Positions 23,885-33,989 are shown, counted from the first letter of the stretch. The stretch: 64,000 bases of DNA from Salminus brasiliensis (GCF_030463535.1 NC_132878.1:24500925-24564924); one strand, 5' to 3'. Notes: a model not told the origin generated them from the letters alone. A program made the numbers and translations.

Positions 23885-24403
23885 ATGAGGCTTTATACTC
23901 TCCTGCTGTGCTTCTTGGCTTTGGCTCCCAGCTCTGGTGCACGCTGTAAAACACAGAGGAAAGACAATCGCTACAACGAATTCTCTGCAAAGCACATTCT
24001 TCCAAAGAATTTTGGTTTTTCGGAAAAAGAATGGAGAAATCACCTACAAAAGAAAATGCAGTACCTGAATAAGACAAGCCTCTGTGGAAGAAAACCTCTA
24101 CAGTCTTTTTTCAGATATTCTGATGAACTGAGAGTTGAGAAAATCTGTAACGGCAAAAGCTTTGAACTCAATGTTGAACAAAACAGCAACCTGTGCATCA
24201 GTGAGCACAAGTTCACTGTTTACATGGTGAAAAGCAAGGAAGTGAAAAGTGATTGCAAAATCCTTAACATTACGAATGCTGAAAAGTATGTGATTGTGGG
24301 CTGTGAAAAGGTTAAAAAACAGTGCCTGCCAGTACACTTTGAAGATCAGACAGATGAGGCACCAAACACAAAAGCTGTTCACTGTAAACTACCTGTTTCC
24401 TAA
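23885..24403 (+). CDS. RNase A-like secreted protein, long eight-cysteine class
   Basis: 172 codons from ATG 23,885, which follows a splice acceptor (tctttcag|t) at 23,883; the frame upstream to 23,846 is intron. Signal peptide at residues 1-19 (MRLYTLLLCFLALAPSSG). RNase A features: FSAKHILP (His12), CLPVHFE (His119), and YVIVGCE before it. The signature is altered: CGRKPLQSFF replaces CKxxNTF, with the lysine three residues after the cysteine instead of next to it. There are eight cysteines, including one right after the signal peptide and one in a C-terminal tail, unlike the six of the 7.2-kb gene. Two glycosylation sequons (NKT, NIT). Secretion is well supported; RNase activity is uncertain because of the shifted lysine. 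Paralogue of 56,098-56,601. Confidence 0.85.
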   Translation: MRLYTLLLCFLALAPSSGARCKTQRKDNRYNEFSAKHILPKNFGFSEKEWRNHLQKKMQYLNKTSLCGRKPLQSFFRYSDELRVEKICNGKSFELNVEQNSNLCISEHKFTVYMVKSKEVKSDCKILNITNAEKYVIVGCEKVKKQCLPVHFEDQTDEAPNTKAVHCKLPVS

Positions 24404-24999
24404 AAAGTGCTTGTTGCATAGTATTTGGCACTGAAATTGGCAACTAAATTTGATATGAGCTTTTAGCTGGGTCATTCTGAGTGTAATTCCCATGCATTTC
24501 CTCTTTTATGTACATGCTGGACAGTGCTCCTCATTAGTCTTCTTTACACCATGCAAATGCCTCTTTCTTTATAACTGCTGAAAAAATAATATCTGCTAAA
24601 GGAATGAGTGTAAACTATACTCCATGTGGAAAGTAAAACATTTAAAGGATAGGAAACTGCTGTTTGCTGCTGTCACTGTGCTAATATTATAATGCTTATA
24701 TGTATATCTATAGCATAAGAAAGATTATTTGTATCCTTGTGTTTAACCATTAAAAAAAAAAATAGTCTTAAAAAAGTCCAGTATTATTTGCCTGTATAAT
24801 CTGACAAGTGATTGATCTAATCAGCCCTTTTATTTAATCAGGTGTGCTGTTGAAGGTGGGTTGAATAAAGTCTGAAGCAAAGCCATCGCACTTTCAACTA
24901 GTTAATTTAACTCAAACAACATGTTACTGCATTCATGTTTGTGTTTAATCTAAGTTAAAAGCAAAAAACACACCGTTGCACCATTACTCATTTCATCTT
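24404..24999. other. 3' flank of the 23.9-kb RNase
   Basis: No gene. A possible polyadenylation signal (gaataaag) lies near 24,863. No clear match to the 3' UTR of the 56.1-kb paralogue. Confidence 0.35.
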
Positions 25000-25440
25000 G
25001 CTCATTAGTGCTGAGCACTTGTGGGAACATACCAGGGGCTGCTTTCAAATGGCCTCAGTTTTATTTAAAAAAAAAAAAAAGGAAGTTGTTTACCACAAGA
25101 CGTTTTCACACCTGAGCCATGACGGATCAGGGTGGAGATATTTTTTTGTCTCTTCTTTAGTAGCTCTCTCTCTTGTAATGATTTAGCTGTAATAATACAT
25201 AAGCAACTGAGTCATTTTTAAACAATAAAACAATGTTTCAGGCATCAGGAAGTATCTCTCGCTCCCTCTGTCTATCTATCTCTCTGTTTTTGTAAGTGGA
25301 TTCTGGGTTGCAAATACAAAGACAATTGAGTATAATTTCTGCAGTATTATGCTGCTTAAATATACTCTGTTTTATTAAAGGAAACATAGCTTTATTGTGC
25401 TGGTGTTGTTCTATCATGTGTGAGCTCTCTTCACCAGTAG
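25000..25440. repeat. Diverged third copy of a block A/B intergenic module
   Basis: gtgctgagcac..gtgggaac, then cacctgagccatgac, ataaaacaatgttt and gtgagctctcttcaccagtag follow the same order as 13,300-13,660 and 47,640-47,985, with many differences. An older duplication than the A/B one. Confidence 0.6.
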
Positions 25441-25542
25441 GGATAAAGAGCAAGATTCACAGTTAAAAGCCACAGGTGCCCTAGGGAGAGTTAGCACCCT
25501 AGACACTCCACCCTCATTTTAGTGAGGGGACACCAAACCAGT
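25441..25542 (+). mobile_element. L2-type LINE fragment, left part (split by an insertion)
   Basis: agagcaagattcac through caccaaaccagt matches 28,748-28,850. It is interrupted by the 1,672-bp LTR-like element and continues at 27,219. Confidence 0.7.
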
Positions 25543-26073
25543 TGTGACCTGTGGTAGTATAGCAACACCCGACTACACCACCTGGGGAATTTCACCCCAG
25601 GAAATATTCTATAAATCTGAGTAATAAAAAGCACCTAGACACACAGGTAAGCCTGAAAAATATTCAGAGACATGGATTGAGGTAATTAGAAAGGTTTATT
25701 CACCACCATGTATAAAATCACTCATTTATTAATATTATTTAAAATTAGCAACAAACACAATAAGAAAAATAAACAAAGAATATAATAACAAAATTACAGG
25801 AGCTCCAAAGAACTGGGATATCGGCTGTGGGCGTCCAATTACAGGTGGCCTAGCCCTGTCTGCATTCTAAAGTCTCCAATACACACACACACAAAAGTGC
25901 AGTGCACGTGAACTCACACCACAGCAAGTAAGGTGCCAAACCACGAGTGAACAGACAGGAAAGGAGCATCCAGATGTCCTATAAGAAGAAGAGACACAAT
26001 TAGAATCCACAATGGCTCTAATCACTGGAACCAGAGGACTCCCCACAGCCAGAATGATTTCCCACAAATAGCC

Positions 26074-26120
<47 letters not shown>

Positions 26121-27214
26121 TAGTTCTTTAAAATATTCCACACGATAAACCAAGAACTGCTGCCAAATGAAATGAAACAGTAAATCAATTAACCAAAAAT
26201 GCCCAGCATAAAGCCATCAATTGATAACCAAATCATTAAATGCAAAAAAAATAACAAAATCAATTCAAATAGAACAAAACAACCAAGCAGCAAAGTAATC
26301 AAGCAAAATAATAAGCAAATGCAAATCAAAATAAAACTAGGAAACAAGATAGAAAAAAAGCAAAACCAACCAAACAAAAGTAACAAACCCAGCAAAACAG
26401 CAGCGGCTCCAATTTCACCATGTAGGTATTAAACATTTATTATTAAAACAAGAGATGACGAGTAGTTGCTTTCAGGTCTGCACGTTCCAATAGTCCGGCG
26501 CCCCCTGGACTGGTCAGTGGCGACGCTCACACAGGACGCTTTAGCTGCTGCTATGCACAAGCTCACACCCAGTTAGCTGTTGCACCAATCCACATTACAC
26601 CTACATAAAACAGACGTTAGCGGCATAAGCTACCAGTAAACACGCAAAGCTATTCGTACTACCGCGTACTTACCTACTGTTAGACGCTGTCTCAGCACAA
26701 CCTGCTTACAGGAGCGGTAAAAGCGCAGTGAATCCACAACAAACGGCTACAGCGTTTAAGCTGTTTCCGAGAGCTCTGTGCTAATGCACCACAGACTCAG
26801 AAGAGGGGGGGGAAGCTTGCATAGACCGGCACGCCAACACACCTGCACAGGGACATTACACCTTAATATTTAACCGCAACCCAACGTAGCACCACTTTTA
26901 GAAGTAACCTACCGTCTGATGACCGTCGCCGAAGTCACAACAGACCCTAGCAGAATGAAGCTCTCCATACACCCAGCACCGCCATATGTATATATGCTAA
27001 AGCTAATGCTCACCCCGATTGTATCCACCTGGCGCTTCCGTAAGGGGAGGGGGAAAACAGCGCAGTGCTCCAACTACGGTGGCTGATCTGGCTCAACCAA
27101 AGCATACCTAGTACGTGAGAAAAGGGAGGGGGGAAAACAGCGCATCACCTTGACTACGGTGGCTGACAGGGCTCACCAGACACTCGTAGCCAGGCAAAGG
27201 CTGCACTGGTTACA
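25543..27214 (-). mobile_element. 1,672-bp LTR-like element (probable solo LTR) with 4-bp target-site duplication
   Basis: Ends are TGTGACC...GGTTACA, flanked by CAGT at 25,539-25,542 and 27,215-27,218. The related repeat at 28,847-28,850 has one CAGT and no insertion, giving the empty site. TG...CA ends and a 4-bp duplication are typical of LTR retrotransposons; no gag or pol is readable inside, so a solo LTR is likely. tttatt motifs near the left end would be AATAAA on the minus strand, suggesting that orientation. It contains a GC-richer part (26,480-27,180) with two imperfect copies of a roughly 70-bp unit (ggggaaaacagcgca and actacggtggctga). Confidence 0.8.
26073..26111. repeat. AAT microsatellite
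   Basis: About a dozen AAT/ATA units followed by an A-run, inside the LTR-like element. Confidence 0.9.
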
Positions 27215-27218
27215 CAGT

Positions 27219-27395
27219 ATTAATCAGCATTTAATCATTATATTCTAATTGACTTTACTGCAAACTTAGCAGTGTGCAGTGATAAAGTAATAATGACTGG
27301 AGACTAAATGATCTACTAAAAAGATGAATCATAGACTCTGTCAGCATTACTCTAAATGTAACAGGGCCTACACAATTATTAAACCAGTGAAAAAC
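27219..27395 (+). mobile_element. L2-type LINE fragment, right part
   Basis: attaatcagcatttaatc through acagggcctacacaatta matches 28,851-29,048 with small indels; it continues the fragment at 25,441. Confidence 0.7.
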
Positions 27396-27439
27396 CTTCC
27401 AGAAAGCTCATTTACTCTGTAAAGCTTAAAGTGTTGTTT

Positions 27440-27680
27440 CTCTTGTTCATCAGAGGTTTAACATGAACTCATTTCAGATGTAGATTTCAAATGATCTAAT
27501 GTTTTACCTAGGGAAAAAATGTTTTCACAGCTCAGTCATGTTGAGAGTTTTCACACATCACTCGCTTTCTTTCACCACAGGCAGAGATAATAGAGCAAAC
27601 AAAAAGAGGAAATCACTCAGCTATTATTGAGTCTGAAGCATCAATAATTCAAATAAAGACTTAAAATAAAGACTGTGTCA
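27440..27680 (+). repeat. Possible relic of a short-class RNase 5' region
   Basis: tcacacatcactcgc..caggcagag..tcactcag..attgagtctgaagcatc resembles the region before and in the first exon of the 7.2-kb RNase (5,375-5,460) and of the 42-kb copy (41,470-41,540). It has no matching donor or coding exon. Confidence 0.35.
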
Positions 27681-28618
27681 TTTATCTAGAATCAGAATTT
27701 AACCATGTTTACACCTGGTGATTTCATGTGATGAGTATCTGGATTATAACTTGATGAGATTGTACTCTTAGTGATTACATACATCTCTGTATTCAAATCT
27801 AACTACTCTCCCATGCACCCTCCTTGCTGTGTTTTTTCTGTTGTGTTCAATAGATTGTTTCTACCTAAAAAATGATTAATTCGTGTTTATTTCTTTACAC
27901 TGACAGTCAATGTTAATGGGAAGAATTATGATTAGTAGTTGTTCTGGGTGTATGTTGTTATTACCGTAGTACCCAGGTTGAATTATGTTGTCTGTGATTT
28001 CAGAAGTGGTTTAGCCAGTAATGCTCATGCATTGGTGCTAAATAATTGCAATACCAGGTTTCTCATACATGCCTTATGTAGGCTGATGGTTTGTTTTGAA
28101 AGGCATATTGACCCTTATAGAGATAATGTAAAAAAATGTGTATGCTGTTGCTAGTTATTCTAAAGGAAAACTAGTCAAGGCAATGGATGTTGCACAGTTA
28201 ATTGGTTTCTCTGTTTTAACACACCAAATAAACCAGTTGATTGACTTTCTACTTGTAGTTGATTTAGTCCTTTTCAGATACATACTGAAACACCAGTGGA
28301 TCAGAGCTTAAGTGGTTCAAATTAACCCATTAAAAGCCTTGCTATATTATTATGGCTTTATTCTTAAGGTATAGATGTCTAACATTTGTTAACCCCTTTA
28401 CACTCAAGAACATATTACACAGTAAGGCACCAATTAACTACAGGAACTCCTGCAAAAACTGGTGGGGGCATTTTTTGTAATAAAAGAAGCATATAATAAA
28501 ACTTGCTGGACCATTGGCCATTTGAGTGGTAATATAGTGTTAGAGACATTTCTTTTGGCAGAGCCCATAAAGTATTAGAAGAGTACTACAGAAGTTTTTT
28601 GCTTGCTCATATTGTGAC
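27681..28618. other. Intergenic, nothing recognised
   Basis: AT-rich, short open frames only. The last part may belong to the 5' region of the LINE that follows. Confidence 0.4.
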
Positions 28619-29090
28619 ATGTTTAGTTTAAAACCCTTGTCCACCTCAAGTGGTATTGACAGTGCTTGTGTTTGTGTTAAATATCAGATAGTTAATACTC
28701 TGGTGCAGAAGTTGGATCAGTTAGAGGTACAAATCCAGGATTCAATCAGGGATAAAGAGCAAGATTCACTATTAATAGCCACGGGTGCCCTAGAGAGAGT
28801 TAGCACCAAGACACTCCACCCTCATTTCAGTGAGGGAGCACCAAACCAGTATTAATCAGCATTCAATCATATTCAATCAAATCATATTCAAATTGACTTT
28901 ACTGCAAACTTAGCAGTGTGCAGTGAAAGTAATAATGACTGGAGACATTAATTTTTCAAAGGCAGATGATCCACTAAAAAGACATTAACATGAATCCTAG
29001 ACTAGACTGTCAGCATTACTCTAAATGTAACAGGGCCTACACAATTAGTATACAGACCTATTTTTAATCTACCATTTATATCCAAGATCT
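28619..29090 (+). mobile_element. L2-type LINE, internally deleted, part 1
   Basis: The open frame at 28,619-28,855 contains a helical, charged stretch (LDQLEVQIQDSIRDKEQD) that could come from ORF1. After it, TGDIN, VTGPTQL and then YRPIFNLPFISKIF (29,055-29,085) give the order endonuclease to RT of L2/CR1 LINEs, with most sequence between them missing. The element breaks off at a different repeat at 29,091 and resumes at about 29,531. Confidence 0.65.
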
Positions 29091-29530
29091 TCAGAATCAG
29101 AATCAGAATCAGATTTATTGTTCACACACATAAGGAATTTAATACAATGTAAATTTTACAATATAAAGCTACTCTACATGTAATTTACAGACAATACACA
29201 ATACACAGAGAACAATAGTATACTCAGTATATATAGACTATACAAGGACATTTGTATTCAGTGTGCTTTACAGTGTTATTCACAGAATATTAGTATGCTA
29301 CACTATACAGATTAAATATTGTGCAACCACAGCAGTGTAAACATGAAATGAGTAATGGTACAGTAATGCAGTAAATGTAGGATAAGAGTGATAAGAGTTT
29401 ATCAGTAATATCTATGGGCTGTAGCTGATGATGGTGATCAACTGTTGAGGAAGGTGATGGTCTGAGGGTAAAAACTGTTCTTGTGTCTGATAGTCTTAGT
29501 GGACATAGTTCTGTAGTGTCTGTTTTAATA
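29091..29530 (-). mobile_element. Interspersed repeat nested in the LINE
   Basis: Begins with a (TCAGAA) tandem tail followed by tcagatttattgttcacacac, and ends around gagggtaaaaactgttcttgtgtctgatag, a common fish retroposon 3' region in reverse orientation. The tail at its left end indicates minus-strand orientation. Confidence 0.55.
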
Positions 29531-29825
29531 CAATATACAACAGTATTCTCATAGAAAGATTAGAGAACATGGTTGGAATCAGAATAATATTTCTATCGTG
29601 TTTCAAATCCTCCTAACTAAACATTTTCAATTTGTAAAGGAAAATGATCTTCCAATAGAAGATATCTTCCACAAGGAAGATATGGAATCCTGCAAGGCTC
29701 TATTTTAGGACCATTATTTTTTGCACTTCTCATGTTGCCACTGGGCAGAGTTATAAGCAAACATGGCATTGACGTCCACTATTGTGCTGACAATATGCAG
29801 CTGTACATTTAGCAACACCACCAAC
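29531..29825 (+). mobile_element. L2-type LINE, part 2 (RT core)
   Basis: From 29,690 the plus strand reads LQGSILGPLFFALLMLPLG and then HGIDVHYCADNMQLY. This is the RT region PQGSxLGPLLF...YADDTQLY; the catalytic YADD reads CADN, and a stop lies nearby. Dead. Confidence 0.8.
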
Positions 29826-29890
29826 ATAATTAATACAAAAGAATGTCTGTGTCATTTATTTACTTGGTAGTGGTCAATAAAAACTAAGCC
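29826..29890 (+). repeat. Orphan copy of the long-class RNase 3' UTR end
   Basis: aattaatacaaaa, then gtgtcatttatttacttggtagtggtcaataaaa, matches 57,118-57,175, the distal 3' flank of the 56.1-kb RNase including its AATAAA. No RNase coding sequence is next to it. Confidence 0.6.
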
Positions 29891-31210
29891 TAAGCTGTGT
29901 TGCTAAAGCCATACTGTTCTTTAAAGATATAGTGACCCTAAAGAGATTACAAGATACTGCTGAAACTAAAACTTTGTGTGATCTGCTCTGTAGAATGAGA
30001 TCCTGCTGTTAGATTTAATGGAAACGTTCTCAGACATCTTCTGCTTTGAATCAAAGCTGAAGATGAGAAGTCACTTTAGGTAAAGAGATATTAAAGGAGA
30101 TTCTTTATTAAAACAATCTTCTCATAGAATGACTGCACTACTCCTACAGGGTATGGTCCAGATGGGATATATAGACAATGTAATGTTAGGACTACATACT
30201 AATAAATGCTGATCCTGAACTTTTATAGGACCCAAAACTGCCTACAACATCTTCACTGCCCCTACATTTTTAAAAACAATCCTTAACGTTTACCAGACAT
30301 TAACCAGATTATTTCAAAGTACTATGTAATGAAAGTTAAAGAGAGTGTAACTAAATTACACTGAAATATGATGTGCTACAAATTGTTAGGTAGATACTCA
30401 GATAGCAAATGCGGTACTTACTTGTGGTTCACATACTACATGAAATGATAGTCTAGAGGGGTTGCTTCAAAGCTAGTTTAGAGCCATGAATGAGCTGCTT
30501 ATCAGCCACAGATAAGGCTCCACTGGCAGTGTTATGGGGTCATGGGCACGCAACAGTTGTGAGATTGTCACCACAAGTGAATTATAACACATCCACTCAG
30601 TATTTTTTTTTAAATGCTCCTTTAAGCCAAGACAAACTCTCCAACTTCAATTATCCATCAGCATCAAAACTCAAAACTCTACCTCGAATGCTGTTCACTA
30701 ACTGGCCTGTGTTTGTGTTGTTTTTTGTTGCCTAGGGTAAGACAATAATAGCAGCTGTGAGTAGCCTGTGATGGTTGCCAACCAACTGCTGCAGTTTTAT
30801 TTGTTCTTTCAATTAAGTGTTTTCTGTTGGCTTGATCTGTCTAGACTTTTTTATTGGTTACTAGCTATAGCCCCATGTTTATACAAGGTTAAAACTAATT
30901 TCTGATTTGAATGTTCCACCTTAAACAGTCGAGTAGTTACAGGCACCAGGAAGAACAGCTGCACAATTTAAGGTGAAATAGATGATAAGAATAATAATCT
31001 GACAAAAAAGCCAAATTTAGTTATTTTCATTTTCACAGACGCAATGAGCTTTCAATGCTCGTTGTGAAGAGATGCATCATACATACTGTGTAGAACGCAT
31101 ATACTGTCAAGCTACAATATTTTGTTTTCTTATTCATCAGGAGGATCAGGCTTCTGTAAAATAGAACATAGTACCAATACATTAAGACAGAACACACATG
31201 TCATGTTAAG
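29891..31210. other. Intergenic, nothing recognised
   Basis: The 81-codon frame at 30,490-30,735 has no recognisable motif, no signal peptide and no acceptor. Nothing else seen. Confidence 0.4.
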
Positions 31211-31217
31211 CCAGGGA

Positions 31218-31223
31218 TTTATT
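31218..31223 (-). terminator. Polyadenylation signal of the small secreted-peptide gene
   Basis: AATAAA on the minus strand, 50 bp after the predicted TAA at 31,275-31,273. Confidence 0.55.
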
Positions 31224-31272
31224 AGGAGTGAGGAAGCAGAGGAAGATGATGCAGTAATGAAAGTAAAGGTTC

Positions 31273-32317
31273 TTATGCTGGAGCCCCTTCAGCAGGAGGA
31301 GCTGCATCAGCAGGAGGAGCAGCACCAGCATCCTTCTGCTTCTTTCCCTTGCAGAGACCCTTTACATTTACATAAAAATATTACAATTAAAACATTGAAC
31401 TACCACAAATTATTCATAAAATTATCATTAAATACATATTGTGTTTATATGAGGATTCTAAACACTGAATAGTGCCCAGCATCATTTTTAACAATACACA
31501 TGAGAAAATGTCACATTTAGATTTTTAAAGCAAATAGTCTTTTTCATGGCTGATCACTTATTGCCATCTGTAACGATATGGGGGTTGAAACAGGATGCAG
31601 GATCCTTTTAATATCATCCCTGACAGAGGTCACAGAATCCAGAAGACCAGAGAAATCCATAATATAAACACAAAGAAACAAAACCCAAAATGAAGACAAA
31701 TAAAATGAAAACACAGATAAAAACCCAAGAAACCTATAGCAAACATTCATCTACAACATTAACAATGCTAGACAACCAACAGAGCAAACACAGGGGTTTA
31801 AGAGGGCATGACACAAACAGGAACACCTGGGGAGGACACAGAGAGGACAGGGCTACAAAGGGGACACAGCTGGGATAACTAATGATTAAGTGGAGCTAGG
31901 GTGGAGACAAGAACACAAAACAGAGCCAAAGCAAAACAAAGACACAGAGCAGGAGGAGAAAACAAAGGCAAGGCAGAGACACCTGTTACACTATCATTCT
32001 TGACCTAATCAGTCTAGTCTGCAACAAAACGCTTAAGGTCAGTTACACACCGTTTTGCAGAAAAACTTTTTCAGAGCTTTTTTAAAACCACGGCTTTCCA
32101 GTTCTGTTTGCTCCTGTATTGGAGGAATAGAGGGTAAATCTGAATAAATCTCATTAAATCTCTAAAAATGAAATTATGAGCCTGTATACCAGATTATAAA
32201 TCACAAGTTTACTAGGAAATCTCTAACCTCTTCTTCCTCTGCTTGCACGCCCAGCAAAACGAGGCTCAGCTGCAGAAGCACAGTGGCCAAAATGAACTTT
32301 GCACTAAGTGAAGCCAT
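31273..32317 (-). CDS. Predicted small secreted Ala/Pro-rich peptide gene, two coding exons
   Basis: Minus strand, not recognised as a named family. Coding exon 1 (32,317-32,228, 90 nt) gives 30 residues: a strong signal peptide (MASLSAKFILATVLLQLSLV, then LLGVQA) ending in four Glu. It is preceded by a good acceptor (tttttttgtgtttgag) 10 nt before the ATG and followed by a donor (gaagag|gttaga). Coding exon 2 (31,347-31,273, 75 nt) follows the acceptor ctctgcaag and keeps phase 0: GKKQKDAG, then AAPPADAAPPAEGAPA and TAA, with AATAAA 50 bp on. Total 54 residues, mature about 28, no cysteine. A repeat of about 420 bp fills half the intron. The open exons, matching phase and poly(A) signal support a real gene; the weak pyrimidine tract of the second acceptor is the main doubt. 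Function unknown. Confidence 0.55.
31569..31990. mobile_element. 422-bp TGTAAC...GTTACA element in the intron
   Basis: Ends TGTAACG...TGTTACA, flanked by CCATC (31,564-31,568) and CTATC (31,991-31,995), a possible 5-bp target-site duplication with one change. No coding capacity. A small solo LTR or a non-autonomous DNA element. Confidence 0.6.
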
Positions 32318-33130
32318 TTTGATGTTCCTCAAACACAAAAAAATACAAAGACAGGTATCAAATGTGAGATGATTCACAAATGAGGTTGGATCCAAAGCAT
32401 GTAAAAATTGATATTGATTTAAAATGATGATCTAACAGAAAAAAAGACCTGAGAAAAATGAAAAAGGTTGAGACATTTACTTGCTTTACTAATAATACAC
32501 TAATAACTACAACTACAACTATTAATAACTACAAAATCTAGTTTTCAAAAATCAAAAATCTAAATCAAAAACATCACGGAGTCAACAATAGGTAGGTGAT
32601 AACATTGTGATGACATTTATCAAACTTAAGTGGATCTTGCAACAAAATCCTCAAAAAGAAGAAGCAGTGAGATGACAGATTTTACCCACATAAAAATACT
32701 GGGGAACATAATGTAGGTAGAACACAAACATTGAGCTTTGATTGCATGAACTAGAATTTAAGGCTAGGGAAATGAGACTGATGATTAACTGAGAAACCTT
32801 TACAATAACTGATTTCTGCCAAAAAAAAGGGGCAAAAGAGCTATTGAAGCTATAGTTATATTTATTTGAACAGAACTCCATGCATGCATGGCTGCATAGA
32901 ATAATTAACCACTTAAATATCATCACATTCTTCTATTAATGTTGCTGAAATGAAGATTGAGCTGATTTAGATGTTTTTATTTAGTACCATGAAGTCAATC
33001 ACATTGTGATTTACATATTCTTTAACACTTTTTTTCTCCAGAGCATCATATATAAATGTTTATATGTAAATAAATGGAAACATTTTGTAGTTTGAGTTGA
33101 ACTTTTTTTAATGAATATTAGGTTATGTTG

Positions 33131-33192
33131 TTAAGATAAGAGATAAGATAAGATAATCCTGTATTAGTCCCGCAGTTGGGAAATTCTCAGTT
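33131..33192 (-). mobile_element. LINE 3' end fragment with GATAA-type tail
   Basis: gataagataagataatcc then tattagtcccgcagttggg is the reverse of a common fish Rex/Babar-type LINE 3' terminus. Only about 60 bp remain. Confidence 0.55.
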
Positions 33193-33425
33193 AGTGTAAA
33201 CTGATGTTTTTAAGAATATATCAATGACTGCTCTGCCATCAAAATATTTTTCCTCTCTGATGTTTCAGTGTCGGTTTCTCTGGAGTTTAATTAAAAATAA
33301 ATAATTTATATTGATTTGGATATCAAGAAAAGATTTTTTTGAGCCAGCTCCTTCCATCCTTCCATGTTCATGTCTGATGTGTGTAATGGCCAGTTGTTGT
33401 GTTAATAGTCCTCATGCATATTTTT

Positions 33426-33472
33426 TTTGTTTTTGTTTTGTTTTCATTTTATTTTGTTTTGTTTTGTTTTGC
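33426..33472. repeat. TTTTG-type simple repeat
   Basis: T-rich run with repeated ttttg units inside module copy 1. Confidence 0.8.
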
Positions 33473-33863
33473 TTTCAAGTTTACCTTTACTCAATTATTC
33501 ATTTTAGACAGACTACTGTAATTGAAGAGCATTAGACTAAAAGTTTAATTGTCGTTCTAATTTGCATTAGTTAAATAAAGACTATGAATGAATTCCTAGG
33601 AATCCGATTAATTTCAATTTTATATTGAACTACAGTACTCTTCAGCTCGCTCTTTTATATTGGATTTAAATATACCTCCTGTTAAGATGTGCTTTGTAGT
33701 TACTAAGGCACTAAAGTGTTTAGCCTCTTTGACCAAAGATGTTAAACACTAGAACTTGCCCCCAAAAATATAGATGTTTCAATGTATTCCAGTTTCTGTA
33801 TATGAGATATAAACAAAATAATTTATTATAGTTGGAAGGGACATGGTGCATTAGAGAAACTTA

Positions 33864-33869
33864 CCTTCT
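33864..33869 (-). other. Conserved donor-like site in the module array
   Basis: Minus strand: tcaagaag|gtaagtttctc, a consensus splice donor. The related site at about 37,362-37,371 reads aaagaa|gtaagtttctc. Each is followed by ctaatgcac. These could be first exons of duplicated minus-strand genes, with no coding exon found for either. Confidence 0.3.
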
Positions 33870-33989
33870 TGATAGGAACCAGGTGTCATATAGTAATTTT
33901 CATAATCTATGAAATACTGACCCAAAGAATAAACCAGAGAATATGTGCGTCCCTCTATCAAACAGCTAAAGCTCAAATGTAAGTGAATC

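Larger units (their letters stand above)
32640..33600 (-). repeat. Upstream module, copy 1 (before the small secreted-peptide gene)
   Basis: Contains, in plus-strand order, tcctcaaaaagaagaag, taactgatttctgcc, agctattgaag (32,640-32,870) and then tttagacagactactg with gcattagttaaataaagactatgaatga (33,505-33,595). The same blocks recur at 33,990-35,110, 36,262-37,130 and, inverted, 40,750-41,420. Read on the minus strand it lies directly upstream of the gene at 32,317. The distal part has an acceptor-like cattttag|acag and an AATAAA on the plus strand, so it could also include a terminal exon of an unknown plus-strand transcript. Confidence 0.55.

Noticed and set aside
26189..26432. Opposing open frames of 68-77 codons rich in Asn/Lys or Leu/Phe
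   Set aside because: AT-rich low-complexity sequence inside the LTR-like element; no domain and no splice signals.
31122..31472. 116-codon plus-strand open frame with Gln/Glu repeats
   Set aside because: It is the opposite-strand shadow of the Ala/Pro-coding exon of the small peptide gene.
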